A stretch of 64,000 bases of DNA from Oreohelix idahoensis (lineage: Eukaryota; Mollusca; Gastropoda; Stylommatophora; Oreohelicidae): assembly GCA_024509875.1 (NCBI GenBank), contig JAMPIV010008103.1, forward strand, positions 1-64,000. Reading direction: 5' to 3'. Both the position numbers and the translations under genes were made by a program. Positions 44,875 to 60,405 of the stretch are shown in pieces (position 1 is the first letter of the stretch; every line of letters starts with the position of its first letter). Below the pieces are notes generated by a model, which was not told the origin of the DNA, did no database searches, and saw nothing but the letters and a program-made list of their open reading frames with translations.

Positions 44875-45595
44875 TGATATGAGTAAATATCATATCATGT
44901 CGATCACTTCCTGATAATGATTGTTTACACATGGTATCCCGTGGTTGCAGGAAGTGACGTCTGGACTTCTGCCTTGAATTGTCAGCAGACGGCAGTTTCG
45001 AGGTGGGACAAGCTAGCGTCTCTAACAAGGAGTCTGCTTGTGTCGTTTGACCAGTACGCATGGAATGTGTCCAGTAGGACCTGCTTTTAAAATGTGTTAA
45101 TTGCCTTTGGGCATTTTGATATTTCACCTGCAAGATCGATTACCATCACTGCCTTATGCTTTCATCTAACAGTATAATGTCAGTTTAGTCTTAGCAGTGT
45201 GTATTGGAAATTCTTGGGCACGTAAGTTGACTGTTCCATTAAAACTGAGAGGAGCAAAATCAAGGACAGTAGAGACATGTGCTAGTAAAAGCTAAGATGT
45301 CATATCATACTCAAATGGAGTAAAATGTATAATAAATGGTTGTAAATTGTGCCAAGAAGTTGGGCCTTGTTATTGAGTACCTGAGGTGCGGGCCAGGGAG
45401 ATTATGTGTGACTGGCCAAACATAAATATATATATATTAATTCCTGAAACGGAATATGCAAGGACAACCCTGGAAGGTATTCAGCAGGCCATTGTATTAA
45501 GGAGTGTCCAGCCTGAAGTCTAATGCACTCTTACCACAGGACGTCGGGAGGACGGTTCCTGAAAGAATAATCATTCTTAAAATTTACCCGCACCA
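44875..45595 (+). repeat. Element E 5' LTR
   Basis: 721 bp, starts TGATATGAGTAAATATC and ends TTACCCGCACCA. The start contains a palindromic ATGAGTAAATATCATATCAT stretch. Differs from the 3' LTR by about three substitutions and a (TA)n length change. Confidence 0.95.
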
Positions 45596-46689
45596 GTTTC
45601 TGGGGGCCAAAGCCATTGGATGCCTAACAGCGCCTAACGAATCGGGGACTATTTTTTCAAAATGGCGGCACGCATCGTCTGCCAGACTGTTTTAATAAAT
45701 GGAAGGGATTTCCATCATTATAAATGTGCCTCAAGTTGTCACTAAGTTATTAAAGTGACTTATTATTACACAGAAGTCATAGGAACTGACTATCTTCATT
45801 CAAGAAGCAAGCATTTTATCAAAAATCATGGACCATATCGATGTCCTTCGATGTCAGCATGAAGCCATTCTAAACCTAACCAGATACTAGGCTTCAATCA
45901 TCGCTACCTCCTTTGCTTGTCGAAGTCTCAAGAAGGAGTGTTTTCTTGGCAACAGATAAGTCTATTTACTGTTACATACAGCCTGGCTGTGAATATAATC
46001 TGTTTGCCTGATCTCTGACTTCGCCATATATGTGTTTTCATTACGTGTTTTTGATTTTGTAACTAGCGGGCTGGTTGGAAGGGACTTGGTTTGTGATCAT
46101 TCAATACCGCGAAAGCTAGGTCGAATGAGCAAATCAAGCGTTCTATAAGGCAGTATCTGTGTGATTCAGATAGAGGACCCAGCATACTCTGCTGGTTGTA
46201 TAAAAGTTTGCCTCTATTGAATTTAACAGATCCATTTGTGTTAGCTGTGTAGTCATGTTTATCTATTGTTTGTTCTCATAAGTACTGTCATTGTTATATT
46301 TTATTTAGTTCGTTGCATTATTTTTTGTAATATTGTCTAGCCTCATCTTACTATCATTTATTTCATAGATGTCATAATTGTTGTGATATGCGTCTTGTCT
46401 TGTCTATGTGTAATAGAGCATTAGTTTAAATTAATTCATATATATTTTATAGTTATTCCTTTGTTTTCCCATTTGTATTTCCTTTAGTTGCTCTAACCCT
46501 GTCTTGCTGTTCTCACTTGTTGTGGTTCTATTTTTTTCATTACTCCATATTGTTTATCTGAATACATCTACTATTGCAATTATAAATTGATCTGAGATTG
46601 GTGGAGTGAATATTGAATATAGCTGACATATTCATATACATAAAAGTTAAAATATTGTGTATTATTGATAAACACAAAAATAAGCAACC
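45596..46689 (+). other. Element E leader with putative primer-binding site
   Basis: After a 5-nt spacer (GTTTC) the sequence TGGGGGCCAAAGCC begins at 45601. It shares TGGGGGC with the tRNA-Pro-type site of element B at the same spacing. The rest, about 1.1 kb, is non-coding. Confidence 0.6.
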
Positions 46690-48115
46690 ATGATTTCATT
46701 AAAGGATTTATTGAAGATTGGAAAGGAACTTAATTTGGAAGGTCCAGCTTTGCAAGCTTATATTGATAAAGAAGTAAACAGACAAGAAGAACTTCGCAAA
46801 GAGGAATTGGCAGAAAAAAAAAGAGACAAGAGGAACTTCACAAACAAGAAAAAGAAATTGAATTGGCTGAAAAAAGGAGACAAGAAGAGCTCCGTGAAAA
46901 AGAATTGGAGGAAAAAAGGAGATCAGAAGAGTTGGCTCTTGAAAGAGAAAAATTAGCTTATGCCAGATCTCAAGAGGAAAGGGCTCAAGAAGAGATCAGA
47001 TCTCAACATGCTCAAGCGATAAGATTAGCTGAGATTGAACTGGAAAAATTAAAATTACAACAACCACTGTTGCATCCTGGGGTAGGTGAAGATAAAAATA
47101 AAGATCATACTACTGCCATAAGGATTAATTTGCCAAAATTTAACGCATCCATAGATGACATTTCATGCTTCCTAAATAGGTTCGAAACTTATTGTGAAGA
47201 ATATAAGATTGACAAATCTACATGGACATGTAGACTTATGAACTTATTGGTTGGTGAACAATTAACTGTAGTCTCCACTTTGGATGACCAGACTAGAAAG
47301 GATTATGAAGCTGTTAAGGTCATTTTATTGCAGAGGTATCAATTAGATGATGAGGGCTATCGTCAGAAATTTCGATCTTTGTACCCTGATTCTGGAAAAG
47401 ATTCACTGAATTTATTTCAGCTGTTAAACTGAATTTTTCTAGATGGATTGAACTATCCAAAACTGAAAAAACTTTTGAGGGTTTGTCAGATTTGATTCTA
47501 AGAGACAAGGTTTTGTCATCTATTAGTTCGGATTTTCTTGCGTTCCTGCAGGAAAGAAAACCAGAGAACCTGACTAAATTACAAACCTTAGGACGTCAAT
47601 ATCAAGTTGCACATCCTAATAGAGTACTGAGCAAAAACAATGTAAGAGACTCATTACCAGCTGCATCGGCTAGATCATTCCAGGACAATGCACCTAGGTA
47701 TAGATCTAACAGCATAGATAGAAATCAAAGATTTAAACCATCACATAATTACAGTCAAAATAGAGGTAGATACAATTTTACAAATACCAACCTCAAAGAC
47801 ATTGGAATTCATATCAGGAGGATAACTTTTATCCACAAACCTCATTTAAGTCCAATAACTGGCAAAATAAAGGAGATTATAACTCAAAAGCAAATAGAGG
47901 TCAGAAATCATTTTATAGAGGAAATGATCAAAATGCAAATAAAAGATCTTATCATAACAATACTTCCAGACAATCAAGAAACACTGAAAGTACCAATGCC
48001 ATTGTTCATGATAATAATCAGAACCATAATGATATTGTAGCACATGCAAATTCATGCAGTGTAGATTTAGCAAATAGTGATAACTGCACTAATTGCAATT
48101 CTTTATTTCAGCCTC
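46690..48115 (+). pseudogene. Element E gag, frameshifted
   Basis: Starts MISLKDLLKIGKEL. A charged coiled coil follows, with a frameshift in a run of nine A near 46815; the correct frame resumes in 46863-47432. The capsid-like region (LPKFNASIDDISCFLNRFE) is similar to element A. Further shifts occur near 47415 and between about 47760 and 48070. Near 48090 is the C-x2-C...CGH motif (CTNCNSLF then LLCGHPLP). No intact Gag can be made. Confidence 0.88.
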
Positions 48116-51100
48116 AAGGAGTGCCAAGATTATTATGCGGACACCCTCTCCCAGTTATGTCATCTTTTGAAAGTACTGGTTCATTGATCTTGAACAAAGG
48201 TTTTGTCAATAATAAGTTAGCATCTCTACTCAGAGACACGGGGGCAACCACCGTTGGAGTGCGCAAGGCCTTGGTTGATAAGGTGGATTATACAGGAAAA
48301 CAAGTGAAATGCATAACTTTTGGTGGAACTGTGGAATATTACCCCACAGCAGAGGTATTTTTGGACACACCTTATTTTACAGGACGAACACTGGTATGCC
48401 TCTTGGACAATCCAATTGCTGGAATTATTTTGGGAAACATACCTAAATTGCATGAATGTACACAGGAAGATATTGAGATATGGGAAAGACAACACTTATT
48501 ATGTTCAAATGCTGTGACTACCAGAGCTCAGTCTCGCATGGACAATGATCATCACAAACCAGTCATTGATGTGTTACCTGAAGATATAACTGAAGATATC
48601 ACTTCAGAAGATGAAGTAGAAAAGGAAAATAATGATGATGATATAAGTCATTATCAACAGGAAAATAATGATGATATTAAGGTAATGAATGATGGGAATG
48701 ATGATGATGACAATTTATTTCAGATGGAGCTCATTGATAAGGAAACCTTTATTCAAAGACAGAAAGATGATATTTCCTTAAAAAAATATTTTCATATTGC
48801 TCATTTGAATGATGTAATGATAGATGACTGTGCAAAACACTGGTATACTATCAAAAATGGGATTTTAGTAAGAAACTATCAATTTGCTAATTCCTTAAAG
48901 AAACAGATTATGGTACCAGCTTGTTTTCGACCATTCATTTTACGACATGCACATGACATTGAATGTGCAGGACACTTAGGTGTTGCTAGAACAAAACAAA
49001 GAGTTTTGTCATATTTTTTTTTGGCCCGGAATTACGAAAGACGTCAAATTATTTTGTCGTACATGTACCATCTGCCAAAGTGTAGCAACCAGAAAACCAA
49101 AACATGATGCGCCCATTCAAGCATCTGATATTTCTTTGCGTCCCTTCGCAAAGATGGCCATTGACATTATTGGCCCTTTAAAGGTGACATCAGCCAGAGG
49201 TCATCAATATGTGTTGACCTGCATAGATATGTGCACACGCTGGCCAGAAGCTATTCCTTTAAAAACCATCACCACAGTAGATATTGCTGATGCATTATTT
49301 TTGATTTTCAGTAGAATAGGCTTTCCTGAAAACATCCTATCTGATAGAGGAACTCAGTTAGTTTCAGATGCTATGAAACAGGTTATGGATATGTTTGGGA
49401 TTCAAAGATCCCTTAGTTCAATATACCATCCTCAGTCTAATGGGAAAATAGAAGTCCTCAACAGATCCTTAAAGCAAATGCTACATAAGGTTACAATTAA
49501 ATATCCTCAAAATTGGGACAGAGTCCTGCCAGCTATATTATTTGCTTATCGAGAGATAAAAAACGAACATACAGGCTTTAGTCCATTTGAATTGGTTTTT
49601 GGCGCCCGACCACGCGGCCCAATGTCTATATTAAAACAACTTTTAATTGGTGCTGAGATGAACAAGGAGGTTCAGACCTCATATCAGTATGTGGTCAATT
49701 TGAGGAAAAAAATAATAGACGCATGCCAGATAGCAGTAGGTTCATCTGAAAAGGCAAAGCTTAGGGCGAGGTTATTTATTAACCAAAACCGTAAATTACG
49801 CCAACTTTGGCCTGGTGATGAAGCTTACGTATTATTACCCAGGAGAGATAACAAATTATTAGTCTCATGGAGAGGACCTTACAGGATTGTGGAGAAACTG
49901 TCTGATGTTGATTATATTGTCTCAGTAGAGGGAAAAGAGAAAACTTTTCATATCAATATGTTACAGCAGTTTCATACACGTCCACCATATCTGAGACCAG
50001 TCTTTGAGGCTCTTGATCAATCTGTCTGTCGTCATTCTTCTTTGGCTGTCATACAAGAAGAAAATTCGGATTTGACTGATGGTAATGACTCATTATTAGT
50101 ATTACCTAGTCTTCACTACTTGTCTACTGAAAGTTGGAAAGATGTTGATATATCACCAACTCTATCTTCTTTCCAGAAAGAACAGGTTACTTCTATCTTA
50201 CGTTCTTTTACTGATGTCCTTACTGATGTCCCAGGACACACTGATATCATCGAACATGATATCATTCTGACAGACTTTCAACCCATTAAGTTGAAACCTT
50301 ACCCTATTCCTATACATTTACAATGTCAGGTTAAAGAGGAACTAGAACAGATGGTGAAATTAAATGTCATTTCTCCATCTCATTCCCCTTATAGTTTTCC
50401 TATGGTTTTGATCAGGAAAAAAGACAAATCTATACGTATATGCATAGATTTTAGACGTCTAAATTCGGTCACCATCCAAGACGCGGAACCAATGCCCGTG
50501 TTGGAGTCTTTATTAGATAGACTAGCTACAGCTACATTTTTTCTAAATTTGATCTATCTAAAGGCTATTTTCAAGTACCATAAACGGAACGATCCAAGCC
50601 TTATACTGCGTTCGCAACTCCATTAGGACTCTTTCAATTTAACTATATGTCTTTTGGTTTAGTTAACGCACCTGCGACCTTCGTTCGCATGATGAGACGA
50701 CTCTTCTCTGACAGAGACGACCTTATTACTTACATTGACGACATTTGTCTGTTTCATCAATCATGGGATGAACATTTGAAGGGTATTCAATCCTTACTTA
50801 CCACTCTACGTCGTCATAATCTATCTGCACGTCCATCTAAGACTAAAATTGGATTTCAGGAGATTTCATTTTTAGGTTATAAAGTAGGAGGAGGTTTTTT
50901 GAAAACAGAGGATACTACTATCTCTAGGATTCTAAACCTTGATATGCCTAAGACCAAAAAACAGGTTAGAAGTATTCTAGGGCTCCTAAACTTTTATCGT
51001 AAGTTTATCCCTAATTTTGCAGAGTATACGTCTGTATTGTCATCACTGGTGAAGAAGGAGTCACCAAATAGGTGTATTTATAGGCATGATGTTAATGTGG

Positions 51101-51585
51101 CTTTAAATAGATTAAAATGTCTGTTTTCCAAGTTGCCTATATTGAGATTGCCTGATCCATCTAAACATTTTACTCTTACAGTAGACGCTTCCAACACGTC
51201 AATTGGAGGTGTGCTTTTGCAGGAATGGAAAGGCTGTTTACATCCAACACTTTATGTTAGCAGGAAGCTAACGCCGACGGAGCAGCGTTACTCGGTCATC
51301 GAGAGAGAGCTACTGGCTCTTGTGTTCTGCTTCTCCAAACTTCAACGCTACCTGCTTGGTGCAAGTTTCACACTCGAGACAGACCAGAGGGCACTGTCTT
51401 ACCTGAAAACAGCGAGATTCAAGAATGCTAAAGCAGCTCGTGCCTCACTGGCCCTTCAACCCTATAATTACCAGATTAAACCCATCGCAGGAAAGTTGAA
51501 CGTCATGGCTGATGTTCTATCCAGATGTATGAAGCATCCGATATCGCCAGTTGTATCCGCAAATGCTGCTTCAATCCAACTTTGA
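48116..51585 (+). pseudogene. Element E pol: protease, integrase, RT, RNase H, frameshifted
   Basis: Protease has DTG at about 48240. An acidic linker (48550-48720) leads to the integrase zinc finger (HAHDIECAGHLG), interrupted by a frameshift in a run of T at about 49015. The integrase core is intact: Asp in IDIIGP (~49165), Asp in LSDRGTQ (~49350), Glu in GKIEVLN (~49450), and GPY/F (SWRGPYRIV ~49870). RT follows, with one frameshift near 50540 and a stop near 50580 inside the FDLSKGYF region; YIDD (~50735) and RNase H (VDASNTS, ERELLAL, ETDQRAL, ADVLSR) are readable. Order is integrase then RT as in element A, to which it is the closest relative here. Not functional as read. Confidence 0.92.
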
Positions 51586-52060
51586 TGCTCAATAATAACA
51601 CTACTTCCTTTAGGACAAGTCAGGAATTATTTCGCAAAGGTAGCATCATGAACTAAGGAACATACCTTCTTTTAACTCATATTGCATACTTCAGATATTA
51701 CAGCCACATTGCTTCATCATGCACTTAAACCGTTTGAAAAACTAGAGACACTATGCCAAGCAACATGATGATGATGAATTTCTGTCCATCCAAAATCAAG
51801 ATATATATTCAAGCGTTCGTCACATGATGTCTAATGCAATTGCTCAAGAACAATACTTGGTTACTTCATGCACATTGTACAATGTCTTTTGGCAGTATAA
51901 CAACCCAAGTCGGTGCAATTCAGATACTTTCCTACATTTTCAAAAAACTTTTTGCACTAATTGACTATCTCAAACATTGTGTAGAAAGGGAAGTAACTAA
52001 AATTACTGACTACAAAGTTCAAAAAGGGACATAACCAACAAATGACACGTCATCACATAC
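51586..52060 (+). other. Element E 3' region, left of LINE insertion
   Basis: Non-coding AT-rich sequence. It ends in the LINE target duplication CGTCATCACATAC (52048-52060). Confidence 0.6.
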
Positions 52061-52444
52061 TTACTTACTTAGTCGTTCCCCTTCTACCGTGAGGTGTAGA
52101 GGTTTGGAAGAGAGAGCGCCAGACCATTCTATCAGCTGTCTTCTTCCTGGCCTGGTTCCATTCTAGTCCTCGGTCCTTCAAAGATTGTCTAATGTTGTCC
52201 TCCCAGCGGACTCTGGGTCGTCCTGGAGGTCTGGATCCCTGGCTCTTTGTTTCCCATGCTTGTCGTGGTAGCCGATCTTCTCCCATTCTGCAGACATGGC
52301 CAAACCATCTTAGTTGGGACTGTTCTATTTGGGTCTGCAGCGGATGGGATTTTAGGCCTTGACGGATCGTCTGGTTGCGGACCATGTCTCTTCTTGTTAC
52401 TTCAACCACTTTCCTCAGATACCTCATTTCTGAGGTTTGGATCA
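52061..52444 (-). mobile_element. 5'-truncated LINE 3' end inside element E
   Basis: A 13-bp target duplication CGTCATCACATAC flanks it (52048-52060, 52445-52457). On the minus strand it encodes the end of a LINE RT polyprotein (QLRWFGHVCRMGEDRLPRQ, later GRPRVRWEDNIRQSL) and terminates with (TAAG)n-type repeats. Only the last ~120 codons are present, so it is a dead-on-arrival fragment. The upstream part of the open frame beyond 52444 is target sequence. Clade is uncertain. Confidence 0.92.
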
Positions 52445-52457
52445 CGTCATCACATAC

Positions 52458-53277
52458 GTATGAAATTCTCAGGTACAGAATGAACAATAGTATCGGTGCT
52501 GCATATGATATTGCATGGAAGACAAACATCGACAACCAACATAGATGGAAATTGGATTTTTCCTTCAATGAACCATTTCTTTCCGGCATAATATATCACT
52601 AATGTGCAAACTAATGACTCACTGAAACTTTGGTTCTTTTAAATACTCCTACAGGAAGAACTGTGTTTGGTCTAACATGACCAGTTTTATTATCACTTGA
52701 GACATTACATTGGTTCATTAATGTATCATTATATCAAGGGAATTACAGTGGTGCTTCCACTTATTATAACTTATATCCTTCATATGTATAGATATTAAGT
52801 AATATATCTTCATATGACATCTCACTAACATTGTCATTCACCACATGACATTGCATACATACAAATGTTAATAACTATTTTGACATATTGTCACAGTCAC
52901 CACTTATATTTTAACTTGTCTGCCTCATATGTTCTATTCTATCTTTGATTGCTATTATGCATTTCATTTGATAGATAGGTAGACTTACATACCGACACGA
53001 CTTAGGGCGTTTGTTGACATGGTATGCTGTGTGAGTGCCATGACTGACATATTGACTTTTCTTCACTGCCTTCTATTTAATGTAGTTACCTCACATTTGT
53101 GTCAAAAGAGCGTCTGCTAACGATAATGGGTTTAGTTATGTTATTACTAAATACCACACCTTGTGTGTTAAATTGTCGATTATGGAGCACGCCTCTAGGT
53201 GCTATCATAATGATGACAGTTGAGTATTTGGATATTGTCACATGGTTTCTCCAGTGACCTTGTAAGATTGTACTATG
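52458..53277 (+). other. Element E 3' region, right of LINE insertion
   Basis: About 820 bp, AT-rich and non-coding. It leads to the hairpin and polypurine tract. Confidence 0.6.
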
Positions 53278-53332
53278 AAAATAATGAAAAGTTCCTTTTC
53301 ATTATTTTAATCCGGGGGGGGGGGGGAGTAAA
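53278..53332 (+). promoter_or_regulatory. Element E hairpin and polypurine tract
   Basis: A perfect 14-bp inverted repeat, AAAATAATGAAAAG and CTTTTCATTATTTT, with loop TTC (53278-53308) is followed by AATCC and a run of 13 G plus AGTAAA, directly before the LTR start TGATATG. Confidence 0.85.
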
Positions 53333-54057
53333 TGATATGAGTAAATATCATATCATGTCGATCACTTCCTGATAATGATTGTTTACACACGGTATCCCGT
53401 GGTTGCAGGAAGTGACGTCTTGACTTCTGCCTTGAATTGTCAGCAGACGGCAGTTTCGAGGTGGGACAAGCTAGCGTCTCTAACAAGGAGTCTGCTTGTG
53501 TCGTTTGACCAGTACGCATGGAATGTGTCCAGTAGGACCTGCTTTTAAAATGTGTTAATTGCCTTTGGGCATTTTGATATTTCACCTGCAAGATCGATTA
53601 CCATCACTGCCTTATGCTTTCATCTAACAGTATAATGTCAGTTTAGTCTTAGCAGTGTGTATTGGAAATTCTTGGGCACGTAAGTTGACTGTTCCATTAA
53701 AACTGAGAGGAGCAAAATCAAGGACAGTAGAGACATGTGCTAGTAAAAGCTAAGATGTCATATCATACTCAAATGGAGTAAAATGTATAATAAATGGTTG
53801 TAAATTGTGCCAAGAAGTTGGGCCTTGTTATTGAGTACCTGAGGTGCGGGCCAGGGAGATTATGTGTGACTGGCCAAACATAAATATATATATATATATT
53901 AATTCCTGAAACGGAATATGCAAGGACAACCCTGGAAGGTATTCAGCAGGCCATTGTATTAAGGAGTGTCTAGCCTGAAGTCTAATGCACTCTTACCACA
54001 GGACGTCGGGAGGACGGTTCCTGAAAGAATAATCATTCTTAAAATTTACCCGCACCA
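53333..54057 (+). repeat. Element E 3' LTR
   Basis: 725 bp, partner of 44875-45595. Four extra bases come from a longer TA run. Confidence 0.95.
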
Positions 54058-54187
54058 CCAAGGACTAGAATAGAACCAGGCAAGGAGGAAGACAGCCGAT
54101 AGGATAGTCTGGCGCTCTCTCTTCCAAACCTCTACACCTCACGGTAGAAGGTTAACGATTAAGTAAGTAAGTAAGTATTGCAGACTT

Positions 54188-54222
54188 ATTATTATGGATC
54201 AAAATGATCCATAATAATAATT
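54188..54222. repeat. Perfect palindrome
   Basis: TTATTATTATGGATC and its reverse complement flank AAAAT. It lies at the right border of the LINE target duplication, so it belongs to the pre-insertion locus. A cruciform or old element end is possible. Confidence 0.8.
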
Positions 54223-58114
<3,892 letters not shown>

Positions 58115-58129
58115 ATTATATATTAATAA

Positions 58130-58631
58130 GATTATATCAGAGCTGTGTGCTTTCTGTTCTTCTCTATGGTGCGGAATGCTGGAGAGTAACAGAGAAGGAA
58201 ATGTCGAAATTGTCCTCTTTTCACACAATCTGCTTAAGGAAAATTATCCCAATCTTTTGTCCGAATACCATCACCAACCAAGATCTGCTTACTAGAAGCA
58301 AGCAAGAGGACATGCACACCATCATAACTGGCAGACGTTGGAGGTGGGTTGGCCATGTCCTCAGAAGAGACCAAGATGCCATCACAAGAACAGCAATGCT
58401 ATGGACCCCTGAAGGAAAACGAAAGAGAGGCCGACGATAAACAACTTGGCGGAAGACTGTGGAGGCTGAGATGCAAAGAATGAACCAGAGTTGGGGCACT
58501 GTACGAAGGACGGCCGCCGACCGAGCAAAGTGGAATCAATTTGTTGTTGCCCTACAAGACGCCCCCAGGCGTAATGGCCACTGACTACTTTGACGGTCGG
58601 CGGCTAAGGATGAAAGAGGAAGAAGAAGAAG
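58130..58631 (+). mobile_element. 5'-truncated LINE 3' end (RTE-like)
   Basis: The target duplication ATTATATATTAATAA flanks it (58115-58129, 58632-58646). The 502-bp insert encodes the C-terminus of an endonuclease-RT polyprotein and ends in a GAA-repeat tail, as common for RTE-type elements. Confidence 0.9.
58136..58583 (+). pseudogene. LINE reverse transcriptase C-terminal fragment
   Basis: Begins within the open frame LYQSCVLSVLLYGAECW, continues through WRWVGHVLRRDQD and GKRKRGRR, then an in-frame stop at 58438, after which the same frame reads on (TWRKTVEAEMQRM) to the end near 58583. This is the conserved tail region of LINE polyproteins seen in many invertebrates. The palm domain and endonuclease are missing because of 5' truncation. 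Non-functional. Confidence 0.9.
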
Positions 58632-58867
58632 ATTATATATTAATAAAAACATTTATCTGAAATTCATTAGTTTTTTTTCTTTCTAGTTTTACCTGTTAGA
58701 AGATTGGAGAGGGGCCCCAAATTATATTAACAGCCTAGGGCCTGTGGAGTTGTTAATGTGGGCCTGCACTGGTTGTTGCATGTAGACCCACCCCGTACTC
58801 TACTATTTTTCGTTTTCCGTGGTATTCTTACCATTCTTCTCTAAAACAAAGAGATTTGTTGTATCCA

Positions 58868-59110
58868 GAGATTTTTTTTTTTTTCAGGCTTACTAACTTC
58901 CGTATGTTAGGATAGGCTCTATGTAACAAGGAAAATATAACAAATAAATTAATATGAAACAAATATAAAGGTGTGTTATCAGGCACTCGTAGGAAATAAA
59001 GAAGTAGAACACTAGACAACAGAAAAACAACAGACATGGGTGGCTTACCCAGGATTTGAACCCTGGACCTTCCGTGCGACAACGCCACCTAGCCATGCAA
59101 GCGATCACAC
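58868..59110 (-). mobile_element. tRNA-related SINE-like copy, minus strand
   Basis: On the minus strand a perfect B box GGTTCAAATCC (59062-59052) sits in a T-arm-like stem (CCAGG...CCTGG). A weaker A-box-like TGGCTAGGTGG (59095-59085) is only 22 bases away. A ~190-bp body follows and ends in an A run (T run on plus, 58871-58884). No target duplication identified. Confidence 0.7.
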
Positions 59111-59154
59111 TATCCTCCCTGCCATCTACGCATCACCAAAAAATGATGTTTCAA

Positions 59155-59285
59155 TGACAGGTTCAAATCCTGGGTAAGCCACTCATGTCTGTTGTTTTTC
59201 TGTTGTCTAGTGTTCTACTTCTTTATTTCCTACGAGTGCCTGATAACATACCTTTATATTTGTTTCATATTAATTTACTGTTTAC
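59155..59285 (+). mobile_element. Second SINE-like copy, plus strand, head to head
   Basis: Matches the copy at 58868-59110 in reverse from the B box (59160-59170) through about 130 bp, with a few differences. The two form an inverted repeat with an ~85-bp spacer. Confidence 0.8.
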
Positions 59286-59499
59286 AGGCCTCGGGTTTCT
59301 TTTCCTTATGTGTAATAAAAGGAAAATATATCTTTGCAAACAATTTTTCATTTTCCTGAACCCTATTTTTACCTGGGATATGTGGCTGTTCACCTCAAAG
59401 ATACATCCTCTGTCCGACTTGGGTGACTGAAGCTATCAATGTGTTTTAAAACTGTGTTATCTATTTGACTTTTACAGAAGTCATTATCTTAGAGATGAT

Positions 59500-59792
59500 T
59501 ATTACTTGTGGCTGCTTGTACATTAGCTAAGGTCTTTATTTTTACTTTCTGTCGCTACTGTACCAGTCATTTCCAGTAACTCTTTATCACTTGTAGCTAT
59601 TAAGAATGTAGCATCAGCGTATCTCAAGTTGTTCATATTATTGTCTACCAGCTGATATTCCTGGCATGTCATCTGTGCATTTTATTTTCACTGTCAGAAT
59701 TGTTAAGGCGACAGCACACATCCTCGCCTTTCATCCTGTTTTATTTGCTGAAAAGTTCCTATTTGACTGCCAATATATTTCTAGCACAGTCT
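59500..59792 (-). pseudogene. Old LINE reverse transcriptase fragment
   Basis: On the minus strand a degenerate RT can be read. An RGCVLSP-like motif near 59725 is followed by disrupted sequence and then NNLRYADATFLIATSDKELLEM near 59640-59560, where the catalytic YADD has become YADA. Several stops and shifts. Typical of a decayed LINE. The minisatellite begins at its upstream edge. Confidence 0.75.
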
Positions 59793-60405
59793 CCCATCAA
59801 CAAACTCACGCCCAAGTTCCTCCTGGCCCGCCCCATCAACAAACTCATGCCCAAGTTCCTCCTGGCCGCCCCATCAACAAACTCATGCCCAAGTTCCTCC
59901 TGTCCCGCCCTATCAACAAACTCATGCCCAAGTTCCTCCTGGCCCGCCTTATCAACAAACTCATGCCCAAGTTCCTCCTGGCCCGCCCCATCAACAAACT
60001 CATGCCCAATTTCCTCCTGTCCCGCCCCTTCAACAAACTCATGCACAAGTTCCTCCTGTCCCGCCCCATCAACAAACTCATGCCCAAGTTTCTCCTGGCC
60101 CGCCCCATCAACAAACTCACGCCCAAGTTCCTCCTGTCCCGCCCCATCAACAAACTCATGCCCAAGTTCCTCCTGTCCCGCCCCATCAACAAACTCATGC
60201 CCAAGTTTCTCCTAGCCCGCCCCATCAACAAACTCATGCCCAAGTTCCTCCTGTCCCGCCCCATCAACAAACTCATGCCCAAGTTTCTTCTGGCCCGCCC
60301 CATCAACAAACTCATGCCCAAGTTCCTCCTGGCCCGCCCAATCAACAAACTCATGCCCAAGTTCCTCCTGCCCCCCCCCCCCCAATCAACAAACTCATGC
60401 CTGTG
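59793..60405. repeat. 39-bp minisatellite, about 16 copies
   Basis: Unit ATCAACAAACTCATGCCCAA followed by GTTCCTCCTG and C-rich sequence; the word AACAAACTCA occurs 16 times from 59799 to 60387 at about 39-bp spacing. Because 39 is a multiple of 3, several frames stay open (13-residue repeat, INKLMPKFLL plus three residues). One unit lacks a base and the last has a longer C run. Confidence 0.95.

Larger units (their letters stand above)
44875..54057 (+). mobile_element. Element E: Gmr1-like LTR retrotransposon, near-complete but frameshifted
   Basis: LTRs at 44875-45595 and 53333-54057, TG...CA, with target duplication CCGAG (44870-44874) and CCAAG (54058-54062), one mismatch. Between them in order are primer site, leader, gag, protease, integrase, RT, RNase H, a 3' region hit by a LINE fragment, hairpin and polypurine tract. 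The host LINE sequence is continuous across the insertion when compared with the copy at 52061-52444. Confidence 0.95.
44598..54175 (+). mobile_element. LINE 3' fragment, split by element E
   Basis: A 15-bp target duplication TATTGCAGACTTATT flanks it (44583-44597 and 54176-54190). Its two parts are 44598-44874 and 54063-54175. Together they match, in opposite orientation, the LINE fragment at 52061-52444, and end in a (TAAG)n-type tail. The encoded stretch is the LINE C-terminus (LRWFGH-type region), frame-disrupted. The first ~85 bp match the other copy poorly. Confidence 0.88.

Noticed and set aside
52445..52589. N-terminal extension of the LINE ORF at 52065-52589
   Set aside because: It lies beyond the target duplication at 52445, so it is element E sequence and not part of the LINE.
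59030..59105. A genuine tRNA gene on the minus strand
   Set aside because: T-arm and B box fit, but A-box spacing is too short and no anticodon arm or acceptor pairing can be drawn; best seen as SINE head.
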